Positions 26,287-36,090 are shown, counted from the stretch's first letter. The stretch: 64,000 nt of DNA from JAFLBI01 sp964616465 (GCA_964616465.1 CAZTTO010000004.1:62001-126000), one strand, 5' to 3'. Notes: generated by a model not told the origin, from the sequence alone. Program-made: numbers and translations.

Positions 26287-27503
26287 TCGAGAATTCGTTT
26301 GGTTGCTCCTGTTTTGCTTTTAATATATAATCCTGCAGCCATACTTTGCTTAAAATAGTCCTCTTCGTTATTGAGTAAATGCAGGAGCTTTAGATCTATA
26401 TCATTTGAATCATTAATAATTGTAGCACCTCCACATTCAACCAGCTCAACCGCTTCGGCATATTTATCGTAAATCGGACCCATAACAACTGGCTTCCCAA
26501 AAACAGCTGCTTCCAAAACATTATGTACCCCCTCTTTATTAAATCCACCACCAATCCATGCAATGGTTGCAAAGCGATAGAGTTGATTTAATAAGCCAAC
26601 AGAATCAATAATAAGGATGTGTTTGGTGTTATCTGGTTCAGCTAAGTATGAAGAATAGGTTTGGGCTGAATGATATAGTAGGAGCATTTCTTCAATTCTT
26701 GTTGCATCTACATCATGAGGAGCAATAATATATCTGAAATGATCATTTGAATTTGCAAAGTGACAAAGCATTTCATCATCAGCCTTCCAGGTACTTCCGG
26801 CAACAACAACTTTATGCTCTCCACAAAATCTTGCAATTTCTTCTAATGGCATAGGATTTTTAGCAACTTCTTCAACACGATCAAATCGTGTATCACCTGC
26901 TACACTTATTTTACTTTCATTTACATAAGCTCGAATAAGTTGCATAGAACGGTGGTTCTGCACAAAAATATGCGAGTAAGTACCTAGCATTTTTCTGTGT
27001 AGTGCACCATACCAATGAAAAAATGGTTGATCTTTTCTGAAAATTGCTGAGACTAAAAAAAGTGGGATATTTCTCTTATTTGCTCCCATTAAGTAGAAAT
27101 ACCAGAACTCATATTTAATAAAAACTACCATTGCAGGTTGCAACATATTGTACCACGTTTCTGCATTCGACTTGCTATCCATGGGCAAGTAGCCAATCCA
27201 ATCTGCGCCCGTATAGTCCTTTTTATATTCATAACCAGAGGGACTGAAAAATGTGAGGATGATTTGATATTGGGGGTATTGTTTTCTGATGGCTTCAATG
27301 AGAGGCCGACCTTGTTCAAATTCCCCCAAAGAAGCAGCATGAAACCAAATAACTGGCTGTTGGTTGTTTTTGAGGTGATTTTGTAAATCATTCCAAACTT
27401 GTTTTCTGCCAGTATACCAGAGTTGAGCTTTTCTATTCCAATTGGAAGCTAGAATGATGGCAACTTGATAAAAACGTATAATTATTGAATACAGAAAAAC
27501 CAC
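26253..27503 (-). CDS. waaA: 3-deoxy-D-manno-octulosonic acid (Kdo) transferase
   Basis: A 416-residue GT-B glycosyltransferase that adds Kdo to lipid IVA. The N-terminal hydrophobic helix anchors it to the inner membrane. Motifs include FHAASLGEFEQG (residues about 53-64, catalytic Glu region), KYEFWYFY and the C-terminal nucleotide-binding segments GGGFNKEGVHNVLE and GAA-like AAVFGKPVVMGP. The start is a GTG at 27503. The gene is divergent from the nucleotide-sugar operon, placing lipid A core and surface-sugar functions together. Confidence 0.93.
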   Translation of the reverse strand: MVFLYSIIIRFYQVAIILASNWNRKAQLWYTGRKQVWNDLQNHLKNNQQPVIWFHAASLGEFEQGRPLIEAIRKQYPQYQIILTFFSPSGYEYKKDYTGADWIGYLPMDSKSNAETWYNMLQPAMVVFIKYEFWYFYLMGANKRNIPLFLVSAIFRKDQPFFHWYGALHRKMLGTYSHIFVQNHRSMQLIRAYVNESKISVAGDTRFDRVEEVAKNPMPLEEIARFCGEHKVVVAGSTWKADDEMLCHFANSNDHFRYIIAPHDVDATRIEEMLLLYHSAQTYSSYLAEPDNTKHILIIDSVGLLNQLYRFATIAWIGGGFNKEGVHNVLEAAVFGKPVVMGPIYDKYAEAVELVECGGATIINDSNDIDLKLLHLLNNEEDYFKQSMAAGLYIKSKTGATKRILDYFEEKRLLTN

Positions 27504-27583
27504 GGTTCTATGTTGGTGTAAGATGTAATGCTAAGTTAAGTGTAAAGTTGACCTAATGAAATATATTCCCCCACCATTTTTAT

Positions 27584-27591
27584 TACCTTCG
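27584..27591 (+). promoter_or_regulatory. possible -7 box for the nucleotide-sugar operon
   Basis: TACCTTCG differs from TAnnTTTG at one position and lies 16 bases before the first ATG of the four-gene operon. Confidence 0.35.
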
Positions 27592-27607
27592 CGGCAAATA
27601 GTATTTT

Positions 27608-28732
27608 ATGTTGCCAATACAAATGGTTGATCTTCAGCGTCAATATCAGCCCATTAAAGAAGAAATTCTCTCAGGTATTGAGGCTGTCCTTGAGCAAGCA
27701 GCATTTATTAACGGGAAACCTGTACAAGAATTTTCAAATGCCCTTGCTCAATATTTAGATGCAAAGCATGTTATTCCGTGTGCGAACGGAACAGATGCTT
27801 TGCAAATTGCCATGATGGCTCTTGATTTACAGCCGGGGGATGAAGTAATTACCCCTTCATTTACTTATATAGCAACTACTGAAGTTGTTGCGCTCTTGCG
27901 TTTGAAGCCAGTTTTTGTAGAGGTGGATCGAAATACTTTCTGTATGGATCCGGAATCTGTTCGTAAAGCAATTACGCCTAAAACGAAGGCAATTGTTCCG
28001 GTTCATTTGTACGGACAAGCTGCACCAATGGATGAAATTATGCAAATTGCTCAAGAACATAATCTGTATGTAATAGAAGACAATGCTCAGGCAATAGGTG
28101 GAACGTATACATCTAAAGATGGTTCTGTGAAGAAAACGGGTACGATTGGTCATATTGGTTGTACGTCTTTCTTTCCATCTAAAAACTTAGGTGGATATGG
28201 CGATGGTGGAGCAATTAGTACAAATGATGATGCGCTGGCCGATAAAATGCGGATGATTGCAAATCATGGGCAAAGTAAGCGTTACTACCACGATGTCGTT
28301 GGATGTAATTCTCGCTTAGATACTATTCAAGCAGTTGTGTTGAACGCTAAATTGAAACGCCTTGATCAATATATTGCTGCAAGAAGAAAGGCGGCTGACT
28401 ATTATGATGCTGCTTTTGCGCAACACCCTGCAATCCAAACACCTCAAAGAGCAGCGTATGCCGGACATGTTTTTCACCAATATACCTTAATATTGCACGG
28501 CGTTGATAGAGATGGGCTGAATGCTCATTTGGCAGCGCACCAAATCCCCTCGATGATATACTATCCTGTGCCTGGTCACAGGCAAAAAATGTTTGATTCT
28601 TTTGGTTTGCCACAATACAATCTGGAAACAACAGATTGGTTAACTGAAAGAGTGATCTCTTTGCCTATGCACACAGAACTGGATGAGGAACAGCTGGCGT
28701 ATATTACGCAAAAAGTTTTATCGTATATCTAA
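27608..28732 (+). CDS. DegT/DnrJ/EryC1/StrS sugar aminotransferase
   Basis: A 374-residue PLP-dependent aminotransferase that aminates a keto nucleotide sugar. The PLP-binding Lys192 is in FFPSKNLGGYGDGG, and the phosphate-binding segment CANGTDALQIA is at residues 58-68. The overall look is closest to the WbpE/QdtB type (3-amino sugars) rather than ArnB, whose lysine motif reads differently. The exact substrate is uncertain. It is first in an operon with ugd 13 bases downstream. Confidence 0.88.
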   Translation: MLPIQMVDLQRQYQPIKEEILSGIEAVLEQAAFINGKPVQEFSNALAQYLDAKHVIPCANGTDALQIAMMALDLQPGDEVITPSFTYIATTEVVALLRLKPVFVEVDRNTFCMDPESVRKAITPKTKAIVPVHLYGQAAPMDEIMQIAQEHNLYVIEDNAQAIGGTYTSKDGSVKKTGTIGHIGCTSFFPSKNLGGYGDGGAISTNDDALADKMRMIANHGQSKRYYHDVVGCNSRLDTIQAVVLNAKLKRLDQYIAARRKAADYYDAAFAQHPAIQTPQRAAYAGHVFHQYTLILHGVDRDGLNAHLAAHQIPSMIYYPVPGHRQKMFDSFGLPQYNLETTDWLTERVISLPMHTELDEEQLAYITQKVLSYI

Positions 28733-28745
28733 CCTAAAATAAAAC

Positions 28746-30047
28746 ATGAAAATTGCAGTTGTAGGAACCGGATACGTAGGATTGGTAACCGGAACTTGTT
28801 TTGCCGAAACAGGCAACAAAGTAACTTGTATTGATATTGATGTCAATAAAGTAAATAAACTATCGAATGGTGAGATCACCATTTATGAGCCTGGATTAGA
28901 AAAGATTTTTTTACGCAACCTGCGTGAAGATCGTCTTCATTTTACCACAAATTTGGCTGAAGGGATAGAAGATGCGGAGATTGTGTTTTTGGCATTGCCA
29001 ACACCTCCAGGAGAAGATGGCTCCGCAGACTTAAAATATATCCTTGGTGTTGCGAACGACTTGGGGAAATTGTTGAAGTCATATAAAGTGATTGTAGATA
29101 AAAGCACAGTTCCAGTTGGTACGGCTGAAAAAGTAAGAAAGGCAATTGCTGCTAATTACAGCGGAGAATTTGATGTGGTGAGCAACCCAGAGTTCTTGCG
29201 CGAAGGGGTAGCAGTAGACGATTTTATGAAGCCAGATAGAGTGGTGATTGGAGCTAGCTCCGACAGAGCACGTAAGCTGATGGGTGAGTTGTATGCTCCA
29301 TTTGTTCGTCAGGGTAATCCTGTGATTTTCATGGATGAAAAATCGGCTGAATTAACAAAGTATGCAGCGAATTCTTTTTTGGCTACTAAGATTTCATTCA
29401 TGAATGAAATAGCACAACTCTGTGAGCGTTTGGGTGCAGATGTGGATATGGTAAGGAGAGGAATTGGCAGCGATGAAAGAATAGGTAAGCGATTTTTATT
29501 TCCCGGTATAGGTTATGGTGGAAGTTGTTTCCCAAAAGATGTGCAGGCGTTGATTAAATCTGCTGAAGAAGTATCGTACGACTTTGCTATTTTGAAATCT
29601 GTAGAAGAAGTAAATGAAAAGCAGAAGTTGCATTTGATGCCAAAGATTGAATCGTATTTCAAAGGCGATTTAAAAGGGAAGCATTTTGCGTTGTGGGGAT
29701 TAGCATTCAAGCCTAATACAGATGATATCCGTGAAGCACCAGCTTTGTATATCATAGAAGCTTTATTGGAGAAGGGTGCAACCATAACAGCATTTGATCC
29801 TGAGGCAATGAAAAATGTACAGGGCGTGGTAGGCGATAAAATCAAATATGCAGCTAATCAGTATGAAGCACTAGAAGGTGCAGATGCATTGATTATTGCA
29901 ACGGAGTGGAGCGAATTTAGAACGCCAGAATTTGAAAAGATCAGTACAAGTTTGAAAAACAAAGCCATCTTCGACGGTAGAAATCTATTTGAAGTAGCTC
30001 AGATGCGTGAGATGGGATATTTCTACGAAAGTATTGGTCGTCCTTAA
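28746..30047 (+). CDS. ugd: UDP-glucose 6-dehydrogenase
   Basis: A 433-residue enzyme that oxidises UDP-glucose to UDP-glucuronate with two NAD. The N-terminal Rossmann motif GTGYVGLVTG is at residues 8-17, and the catalytic Cys261 is in GYGGSCFPKD. The C-terminal UDP-binding domain is complete. The product is the substrate of the next gene, nine bases downstream, so the two steps toward UDP-xylose are encoded in order. Confidence 0.95.
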   Translation: MKIAVVGTGYVGLVTGTCFAETGNKVTCIDIDVNKVNKLSNGEITIYEPGLEKIFLRNLREDRLHFTTNLAEGIEDAEIVFLALPTPPGEDGSADLKYILGVANDLGKLLKSYKVIVDKSTVPVGTAEKVRKAIAANYSGEFDVVSNPEFLREGVAVDDFMKPDRVVIGASSDRARKLMGELYAPFVRQGNPVIFMDEKSAELTKYAANSFLATKISFMNEIAQLCERLGADVDMVRRGIGSDERIGKRFLFPGIGYGGSCFPKDVQALIKSAEEVSYDFAILKSVEEVNEKQKLHLMPKIESYFKGDLKGKHFALWGLAFKPNTDDIREAPALYIIEALLEKGATITAFDPEAMKNVQGVVGDKIKYAANQYEALEGADALIIATEWSEFRTPEFEKISTSLKNKAIFDGRNLFEVAQMREMGYFYESIGRP

Positions 30048-30056
30048 ATTAATTAT

Positions 30057-31040
30057 ATGTCAAAAAAGCGTGTTCTCATTACCGGTGCAGCCGGATTTTT
30101 AGGATCTCATTTGTGTGATCGTTTTATTAAAGAGGGATTCCATGTGATAGGCATGGATAATCTTATTACCGGCGACCTAAGAAATATTGAGCATTTGTTT
30201 GCTTTGGAGCAGTTTGAATTTTATCATCATGATGTAACTAAATTCATACACATACCTGGTGAATTAGATTATATCATGCACTTTGCTTCTCCAGCAAGTC
30301 CTATTGATTATTTAAAAATTCCAATCCAAACCCTTAAAGTAGGTGCACATGGAACGCACAACTGTCTTGGATTGGCGAAAGCGAAAAATGCAAGAATACT
30401 TGTTGCTTCTACAAGTGAAATTTATGGCGACCCATTGGTGCATCCTCAAACCGAAGAGTATTGGGGAAATGTTAATCCGGTTGGTCCAAGAGGTGTGTAC
30501 GATGAAGCCAAGCGTTTTATGGAGTCTATCACCAGAGCATACCATACGTTCCACGGCGTTGAAACACGAATTGTTCGCATATTCAACACCTATGGACCGC
30601 GTATGCGACTGAATGACGGAAGAGCTTTACCAGCGTTTATTGGACAGGCATTACGTGGAGAAGATTTAACAGTGTTTGGTGATGGTAGTCAAACACGTAG
30701 TTTTTGTTATGTAGATGATTTAATTGAGGGCATTTATCGCTTACTAATGAGCGATTATTCCATGCCAGTGAATATTGGAAATCCAAATGAAATATCTCTC
30801 AAAGATTTTGCTGAGGAAGTATTAAAGTTGACTGGTTCTAGTGTGAAAATTACTTACAAGCCTTTACCAGTAGATGATCCTAAGCAAAGGAAGCCAGATA
30901 TTACTAAGGCCAAAAATATTTTAGGATGGGAGCCGAAAGTGGATAGGGCAGAAGGCTTGAAAAAAACTTATGATTATTTCAAAGCTTTACCACACGAAGA
31001 ATTGTTCAAGCAACCTAAAGAGTTCAACTCAATAAAGTAA
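30057..31040 (+). CDS. UDP-glucuronate decarboxylase (UDP-xylose synthase-like)
   Basis: A 327-residue extended short-chain dehydrogenase. The NAD motif GAAGFLG is at residues 10-16, the UXS-type TSEIYGDP with Glu121 is present, and the catalytic Tyr148/Lys152 pair is in VYDEAKR. These point to oxidative decarboxylation of UDP-glucuronate to UDP-xylose, by way of a 4-keto pentose. It directly follows ugd, which makes its substrate. Release of the 4-keto intermediate for the upstream aminotransferase is conceivable but not shown. Confidence 0.9.
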   Translation: MSKKRVLITGAAGFLGSHLCDRFIKEGFHVIGMDNLITGDLRNIEHLFALEQFEFYHHDVTKFIHIPGELDYIMHFASPASPIDYLKIPIQTLKVGAHGTHNCLGLAKAKNARILVASTSEIYGDPLVHPQTEEYWGNVNPVGPRGVYDEAKRFMESITRAYHTFHGVETRIVRIFNTYGPRMRLNDGRALPAFIGQALRGEDLTVFGDGSQTRSFCYVDDLIEGIYRLLMSDYSMPVNIGNPNEISLKDFAEEVLKLTGSSVKITYKPLPVDDPKQRKPDITKAKNILGWEPKVDRAEGLKKTYDYFKALPHEELFKQPKEFNSIK

Positions 31041-31050
31041 TTTGTATTGC

Positions 31051-31932
31051 ATGGAACAAGGTAGGCCTATATTTTTAGTTACCGGGAAGAATGGACAACT
31101 TGGCTGGGAATTACATCGCCTGGCTGAAAATTATCCAACAATTGACTGGATATTTACTGATAGGAGTGAATTAGATTTATCAAGCGCTGAATCTATAGAT
31201 GCATTTTTCTCAAATAAGCAGGTTGATGTAGTTATTAATGCGGGTGCTTATACAGCAGTTGATAAAGCTGAAACCGAACAAGATTTAGCATTTCAAATCA
31301 ATGCTGCTGCAGTTGGCCAACTTGCAAGAATTTGTGCAAAGCAATCAGCACGCTTGATCACAGTTTCTACCGATTATGTTTTTCATGGACAATCAGATAA
31401 ACCCTATTTGGTTGATCAGCCAACTGATCCAATTAATTATTATGGTTATACTAAATCGGTTGGTGAACAAATGGCATTAACAGAAGATCCATCTTCTTGG
31501 ATAGTGAGAACTTCTTGGGTATATAGTAGTCATGGTCACAATTTCGTGAAAACGATGCTAAGACTAATGAATGAGCGCACATCCATTCAGGTTGTTGCCG
31601 ATCAAGTTGGAGCGCCCACTTATGCCGCTGATTTAGCTGAAGCTTTAATTCAAATGGGACAAGCTTCTATTACTCATAAAAACAAGCCTGGTGGAATTTA
31701 TCATTTTTCTAATGCGGCCAATATTTCTTGGTTTGATTTTGCTGTTGCCATTCGAGATAACGCTAGATTAAATTGTGCAGTGAATCCCATTCCATCTTCA
31801 TCTTTTCCAACTCCAGCAAAAAGACCTTCATATTCAGTAATGGATTTGAAAAAAATTGAAGATGATTTTCAAATTACAATTAAAGACTGGCAAGAAAGAT
31901 TAAAAGCTTGTATGCTTGAGTTGGGGTACTAA
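31051..31932 (+). CDS. dTDP-4-dehydrorhamnose reductase (RfbD-like)
   Basis: A 293-residue short-chain dehydrogenase of the RmlD family, which reduces the 4-keto group in the last step of dTDP-L-rhamnose synthesis. The dinucleotide motif GKNGQLG is at residues 12-18, and the STDYVFHG and YYGYTKSVGE segments carry the catalytic Ser/Thr-Tyr-Lys residues. The start is taken at ATG 31051, nine in-frame bases after an alternative TTG. RmlA, B and C are not in the operon, so it either completes a pathway encoded elsewhere or reduces another 4-keto sugar made here. Confidence 0.86.
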   Translation: MEQGRPIFLVTGKNGQLGWELHRLAENYPTIDWIFTDRSELDLSSAESIDAFFSNKQVDVVINAGAYTAVDKAETEQDLAFQINAAAVGQLARICAKQSARLITVSTDYVFHGQSDKPYLVDQPTDPINYYGYTKSVGEQMALTEDPSSWIVRTSWVYSSHGHNFVKTMLRLMNERTSIQVVADQVGAPTYAADLAEALIQMGQASITHKNKPGGIYHFSNAANISWFDFAVAIRDNARLNCAVNPIPSSSFPTPAKRPSYSVMDLKKIEDDFQITIKDWQERLKACMLELGY

Positions 31933-31949
31933 TTAATCGAAATGAATCA

Positions 31950-33095
31950 TTAGTCGCTTTCTCGGAACAATGTAACTGTCATTGTTTGATTATGTAAACT
32001 ACAGGTATCAGAACCTGGGCCAAAAGGTGCAATTTCTCCGTAAGAATAAAATCCAGTCACAGGAATTTTTTTCCCTATAACCTCTTGAACTGCTCCAACT
32101 TCGTCATCTACCCAGTGTTTCATAACTAGTTTCCGTCCTACGCAACTAATTAGCAGTGCTAATTCTGGTTGATGCCCTTTTAGGTTTTGCATAGCTCTTT
32201 GTGAAGCAATAGAGGCTCCATTTACCAATCGATCTACATTTGACTTCATGAGTTTAGCACGACTACCTTCCGGAATATCTCCTGCAAAAATCATTGATTG
32301 ATCTTGTTCATTAATACTTAAAATAGTTCTAACAACAGGTTCATCGTAGCCTTCAATTTGAACACTTAAAGGGAAAAGTAGAGCTGAAGCTGGTAACTGA
32401 TGAACAAATTCTCCTAAAAAGGATTTATATAGAGCTAATGCAGGTTGTTGATCTATTTCGTAAACAATATTATTCTTCGATTTTGTTATAGTTCTTTCTA
32501 CTCCAAATATATCCCAGCCACCAAATGAACCACAGCCTACTTGTATATCTCCATACAAGCCTATCGCGAATAGCCCTCTTCCAGCCGCTGTAAGCCTTGT
32601 GTTAAGCAATAAGGTTTCTTGAAAAAAATCATCGTCCCCAGCTAGTCCACCTGAAGCAGTTACTCCATCTGGTAATGCAGCTTGTATACCTGCTGCTAGC
32701 TGACTGCCATTAATCAATAATCCCTCAGATAATACTAAAACATGACGTAGTTCCTGCTTGCTAAGTTGTTGAATAAGTTCATGACCTGCTTCAAAGCTTT
32801 TTTGAGCAGATTCAACTTCTGTAAATGAGGTTTGTAAGGTTGACTTTTCTAAGAAAACAGCTGTTGAAATAATTGAATGATCATTTACAAATCCTTGTCC
32901 AATTTCTCCACTTGTGCTACAACCTGCCAAAACCGCTCCTGGATATTGATCAGCTATTTCTGCAATATGTTGTGGGTTAGTAATCAGACTTCTATTCCCA
33001 AATACAAGAACCATTTGGGGGGAATGGTTCTGTGAAGAGGGAATGATTGTTTGCCAACCATTTTTGGGGGTATAAAGCCTTTGTTCTATTTTCAA
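31950..33095 (-). CDS. FIST-domain sensory protein
   Basis: A 381-residue protein with an N-terminal FIST domain (about residues 25-210, with the segment LAGCSTSGEIGQG) and a C-terminal FIST_C domain (about 220-365, ending in FYSYGEIAPFG). FIST modules are thought to bind small ligands such as amino acids. They are usually joined to, or encoded beside, kinases, cyclases or chemotaxis proteins, and none are adjacent here. It has no membrane segment. It converges on the sugar operon and may act alone or with a distant partner. Confidence 0.9.
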   Translation of the reverse strand: MKIEQRLYTPKNGWQTIIPSSQNHSPQMVLVFGNRSLITNPQHIAEIADQYPGAVLAGCSTSGEIGQGFVNDHSIISTAVFLEKSTLQTSFTEVESAQKSFEAGHELIQQLSKQELRHVLVLSEGLLINGSQLAAGIQAALPDGVTASGGLAGDDDFFQETLLLNTRLTAAGRGLFAIGLYGDIQVGCGSFGGWDIFGVERTITKSKNNIVYEIDQQPALALYKSFLGEFVHQLPASALLFPLSVQIEGYDEPVVRTILSINEQDQSMIFAGDIPEGSRAKLMKSNVDRLVNGASIASQRAMQNLKGHQPELALLISCVGRKLVMKHWVDDEVGAVQEVIGKKIPVTGFYSYGEIAPFGPGSDTCSLHNQTMTVTLFRESD

Positions 33096-33162
33096 AATGT
33101 AGCAGTTAGCACTACAAATTAAAGGAATTTTTATATGTTTCTATATTATTTTCTGTAAATGC

Positions 33163-33192
33163 AAAAAAAAACCCGACAGTTGTTTGTCGGGC
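33163..33192 (-). terminator. terminator of tRNA-Gln
   Basis: On the minus strand, directly after the tRNA, CCCGACA pairs with TGTCGGG around a short loop and is followed by T9. Confidence 0.9.
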
Positions 33193-33197
33193 TTTTG

Positions 33198-33268
33198 TTG
33201 GTCCATAAGGATTCGAACCTTAACAGACAGAACCAAAATCTGTAGTGCTACCGTTACACCATGGACCA
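33198..33268 (-). tRNA. tRNA-Gln (anticodon TTG)
   Basis: A 71-base cloverleaf on the minus strand. The 7-bp acceptor stem is TGGTCCA/TGGACCA and the discriminator base is A. The anticodon arm has a 5-bp stem (ACAGA/TCTGT) and the loop TTTTGGT, giving anticodon TTG, which reads CAA and by wobble CAG. The T loop is GGTTCGAATCC. The CCA end is not encoded. A strong terminator follows at once. Confidence 0.95.
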
Positions 33269-33359
33269 ATCCTGTTATTCATTTGCTGAACGGGGTGCAA
33301 AAATAGGGTGTCTGACAAATGCATCCAAACAAAAATCCTCTTTTTTTTAGGATGTGCTT

Positions 33360-35981
33360 TTAGGATACTTGATCCTCTCGATCTTTTAATTCTTTTATTT
33401 TATCTAGTGCTCCAGCAACCACATCGCACATAATGGTATATAAAGCACCTTCTTTTGGATTAGCATAAATTTCTTCTAGTGCTTGATCTTCATTTGGAAT
33501 GACCGAGGTTGGCTTAGCAGTATCTACTGAATTGATTCCTTCTTGTAAAAGTCCAATGATTTCTTCTGCAGTTCGGCCTCTAAGATTTTTATCACATCGA
33601 ATAATAATTTCATCAAAATAGCGTGCAGAAATTGCACCTAATTCTCTGATGTCCTCATCTCTTCTATCGCCCGTTCCACTAATGACACCCACTTTTACAG
33701 GATAATCCAATCGACTTACAAAATCACCTAATAAAGCCAGTCCATGTGGATTATGGGCAAAATCTGCAAGCATAGTGAACTTTTTAAAATGGAAGAAGTT
33801 CAAACGGCCTGGAGTTAAAACCGATGATGGCACAAAAGTTTGCAAAGCTTGTCTAATATCTTCAATAGAAATTGTTTTAAATAAGTATGCAGCAAGCACT
33901 GCTGGTAAAGTATTGGCAATATTGTGTTGTGCCTTTCCACCATAAGTCAACGGTATATCTTTTACAGCTAATACTCTAATCTTCCATGTACCTTTTAAAA
34001 TACTTACATACCCATTTTCGTAAACAGTAGCTAGACCGCCTGCTTGGCAATGACTTTGAATTCGTGGATTCATTTCATCCATAGAAAACAGTGCCACATT
34101 ACATTTGAGCGTTTTCTTCATTTGGTAAACCAAATCATCGTCTGCATTGAGTATTGCATACCCATGAGGAAATACAGTTTCAGGAACTACGGCTTTTACT
34201 TGTGCCATTTGTTCTATGGTATGTATTCCTCCTAATCCAATATGATCACTCGCTACATTGGTCACAATGGCTACATCACAATGTTGAAATGCTAAACCCG
34301 ACTTTAAAATACCACTCCGAGCGCATTCCAAAACAGCAAAATCAACTGTAGGATCTTTTAATACAAACTGAGAAGAAATAGGGCCGGTACAATCGCCCTT
34401 CATCATGAGCTGGTTTTGAATATAAACACCATCACTGGTGGTATAGCCAACTTTTCTGCCAGCTGCTTTTGCAATGTGAGCCGTTAACCTTGTAGTTGTT
34501 GTTTTGCCATTGGTTCCTGTTATGGCAATAATGGGAATCCTACCATTACTTCTATCGGGGAAGAGCATGTCAATAACAGGCTCAGCCACATTTCTAGGTA
34601 AACCTTCAGCAGGTTCAATATGCATCCTAAATCCAGGGGCAGCATTCACCTCTAACACTGCACCTCCGTTTTCGGTGATTGGTGTTCTCAAATCTTGCGC
34701 CATGATATCAATACCACAAATATCTAAGCCAATAATTTTTGCTATTCGCTCACACATGAAAATATTTGCTGGATGCACTTCATCTGTTACATCGGTTGAA
34801 GTACCACCGGTTGATAAATTAGCGGTTGGCTTAAGTAAAACTAATTCGCCTTTAGCTGGAATCGTTTCTAAAGTGTAGTTTTTTTCATCCAACATCTTTT
34901 GGGTGAATTGATCTACCGTAATTTGGGTTAGCACTTTTTCATGACCATAACCTCTTCTTGGATCTAAATTGGTTTGGTCAATCAACCATTGAATGTTGTG
35001 CACACCGTCGCCTACCACTGAAGCGGGTGTTCTTAAAGCGGCACAAATAAATTTTGAATTGATGACTAAAATTCTGAAATCAAACCCTGTAATGAAGCGC
35101 TCAACAATAACAGATCTGCTGTATTGCATGGCTGCTTCAAATGCTTTTAAAGCTTGTTCCCAGGTGGTAATATTGGTTGTATTGCCTTTGCCGTGATTGC
35201 CATCGATAGGTTTGATAACCAAAGGGTAACCCCATCTTTCTACAGCATCTTGCAAACCTGCTTCTGTTCTTATAACAGTACCTTTTGGAACGGGAATTTC
35301 GGCAGCCTCTAGTAAGTTTTTCGTTTCTTCTTTATCACAAGCAATGTCAACGGCAATATTAGATGTAGTAGAAGCTATGGTTGCGCGAATTCTTTTTTGA
35401 TGAACGCCATAACCCAGTTGCACCAAACTATGTTTGTTTAGCCGTATATACGGAATACCACGTTTAGCAGCTTCATCAACAATACAGCCTGTTGATGGTC
35501 CAAGACGAGTGTCTTCTCTTATTTCACGCAATGCTTGAATATCTTCCTCCAAGTTATAATGAACTCCATCTACCAAAGCTTGTGCAATTCGTACACTTGC
35601 CTTAGCTGTATATACACCAGCCTCTTCTTCCATATAATTAAAAACAACAAAGTATTCTCCTTCAATGCCTGTGCCTCTTGTTCTTCCAAATCCACAATCC
35701 ATTCCTGCCAAGGTTTGTAGTTCAAGGGCTATATGTTCAATAACATGTCCCATCCAGGTGCCTTCCTCAACACGACGAAAAAAGCCGCCTGCTTCACTAT
35801 AACTACAACGGTGACTGTACATGCTTGGAAACATGGCTTCTAAACGATCTTTGAAGCCTGGTATAGTATTGGTTGGACGCTGTTCCAATTCTTCCAAATC
35901 CAATTTCATCTGAATAAGCTTAGAGCGGCGGATACTCCAATAGTTTGGGCCACGAAGGACTTTGATTTCAACAATTTTCAT
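33360..35981 (-). CDS. cphA: cyanophycin synthetase
   Basis: CphA polymerises aspartate and arginine into cyanophycin granules, a nitrogen and carbon reserve, using two ATP-driven ligations. The 873-residue length is normal for CphA1. It has an N-terminal domain (1-160), an ATP-grasp domain (about 215-475, with KPIDGNHGKGN and LEVNAAPGFRMHIEP) and a Mur-ligase-like domain (about 485-865) with P-loop GTNGKTTTT at 489-497. Both active sites look intact, so it is CphA1 rather than the dipeptide-using CphA2. It is divergent from cyanophycinase across 109 bases, which argues for a working store-and-release pair. Confidence 0.93.
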   Translation of the reverse strand: MKIVEIKVLRGPNYWSIRRSKLIQMKLDLEELEQRPTNTIPGFKDRLEAMFPSMYSHRCSYSEAGGFFRRVEEGTWMGHVIEHIALELQTLAGMDCGFGRTRGTGIEGEYFVVFNYMEEEAGVYTAKASVRIAQALVDGVHYNLEEDIQALREIREDTRLGPSTGCIVDEAAKRGIPYIRLNKHSLVQLGYGVHQKRIRATIASTTSNIAVDIACDKEETKNLLEAAEIPVPKGTVIRTEAGLQDAVERWGYPLVIKPIDGNHGKGNTTNITTWEQALKAFEAAMQYSRSVIVERFITGFDFRILVINSKFICAALRTPASVVGDGVHNIQWLIDQTNLDPRRGYGHEKVLTQITVDQFTQKMLDEKNYTLETIPAKGELVLLKPTANLSTGGTSTDVTDEVHPANIFMCERIAKIIGLDICGIDIMAQDLRTPITENGGAVLEVNAAPGFRMHIEPAEGLPRNVAEPVIDMLFPDRSNGRIPIIAITGTNGKTTTTRLTAHIAKAAGRKVGYTTSDGVYIQNQLMMKGDCTGPISSQFVLKDPTVDFAVLECARSGILKSGLAFQHCDVAIVTNVASDHIGLGGIHTIEQMAQVKAVVPETVFPHGYAILNADDDLVYQMKKTLKCNVALFSMDEMNPRIQSHCQAGGLATVYENGYVSILKGTWKIRVLAVKDIPLTYGGKAQHNIANTLPAVLAAYLFKTISIEDIRQALQTFVPSSVLTPGRLNFFHFKKFTMLADFAHNPHGLALLGDFVSRLDYPVKVGVISGTGDRRDEDIRELGAISARYFDEIIIRCDKNLRGRTAEEIIGLLQEGINSVDTAKPTSVIPNEDQALEEIYANPKEGALYTIMCDVVAGALDKIKELKDREDQVS

Positions 35982-36063
35982 CTTTCAACATTATGGGTTG
36001 GAAGATAGGAAAATAGAAGCATTTTATACACCTCTTTATAGCCTCTTCGCGCTCCAATTCCCT

Positions 36064-36071
36064 TATTTTTG
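36064..36071 (+). promoter_or_regulatory. -7 promoter box for cyanophycinase
   Basis: TATTTTTG fits TAnnTTTG and lies 19 bases before the cphB ATG in the 109-base divergent spacer. Confidence 0.45.
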
Positions 36072-36090
36072 TCCAATCTAATACGCGCGC

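Noticed and set aside
34504..34878. A 124-codon open frame on the plus strand inside cphA
   Set aside because: It is antisense to a well-conserved ATP-grasp/Mur region, has no recognisable protein features and mirrors the codon use of cphA.
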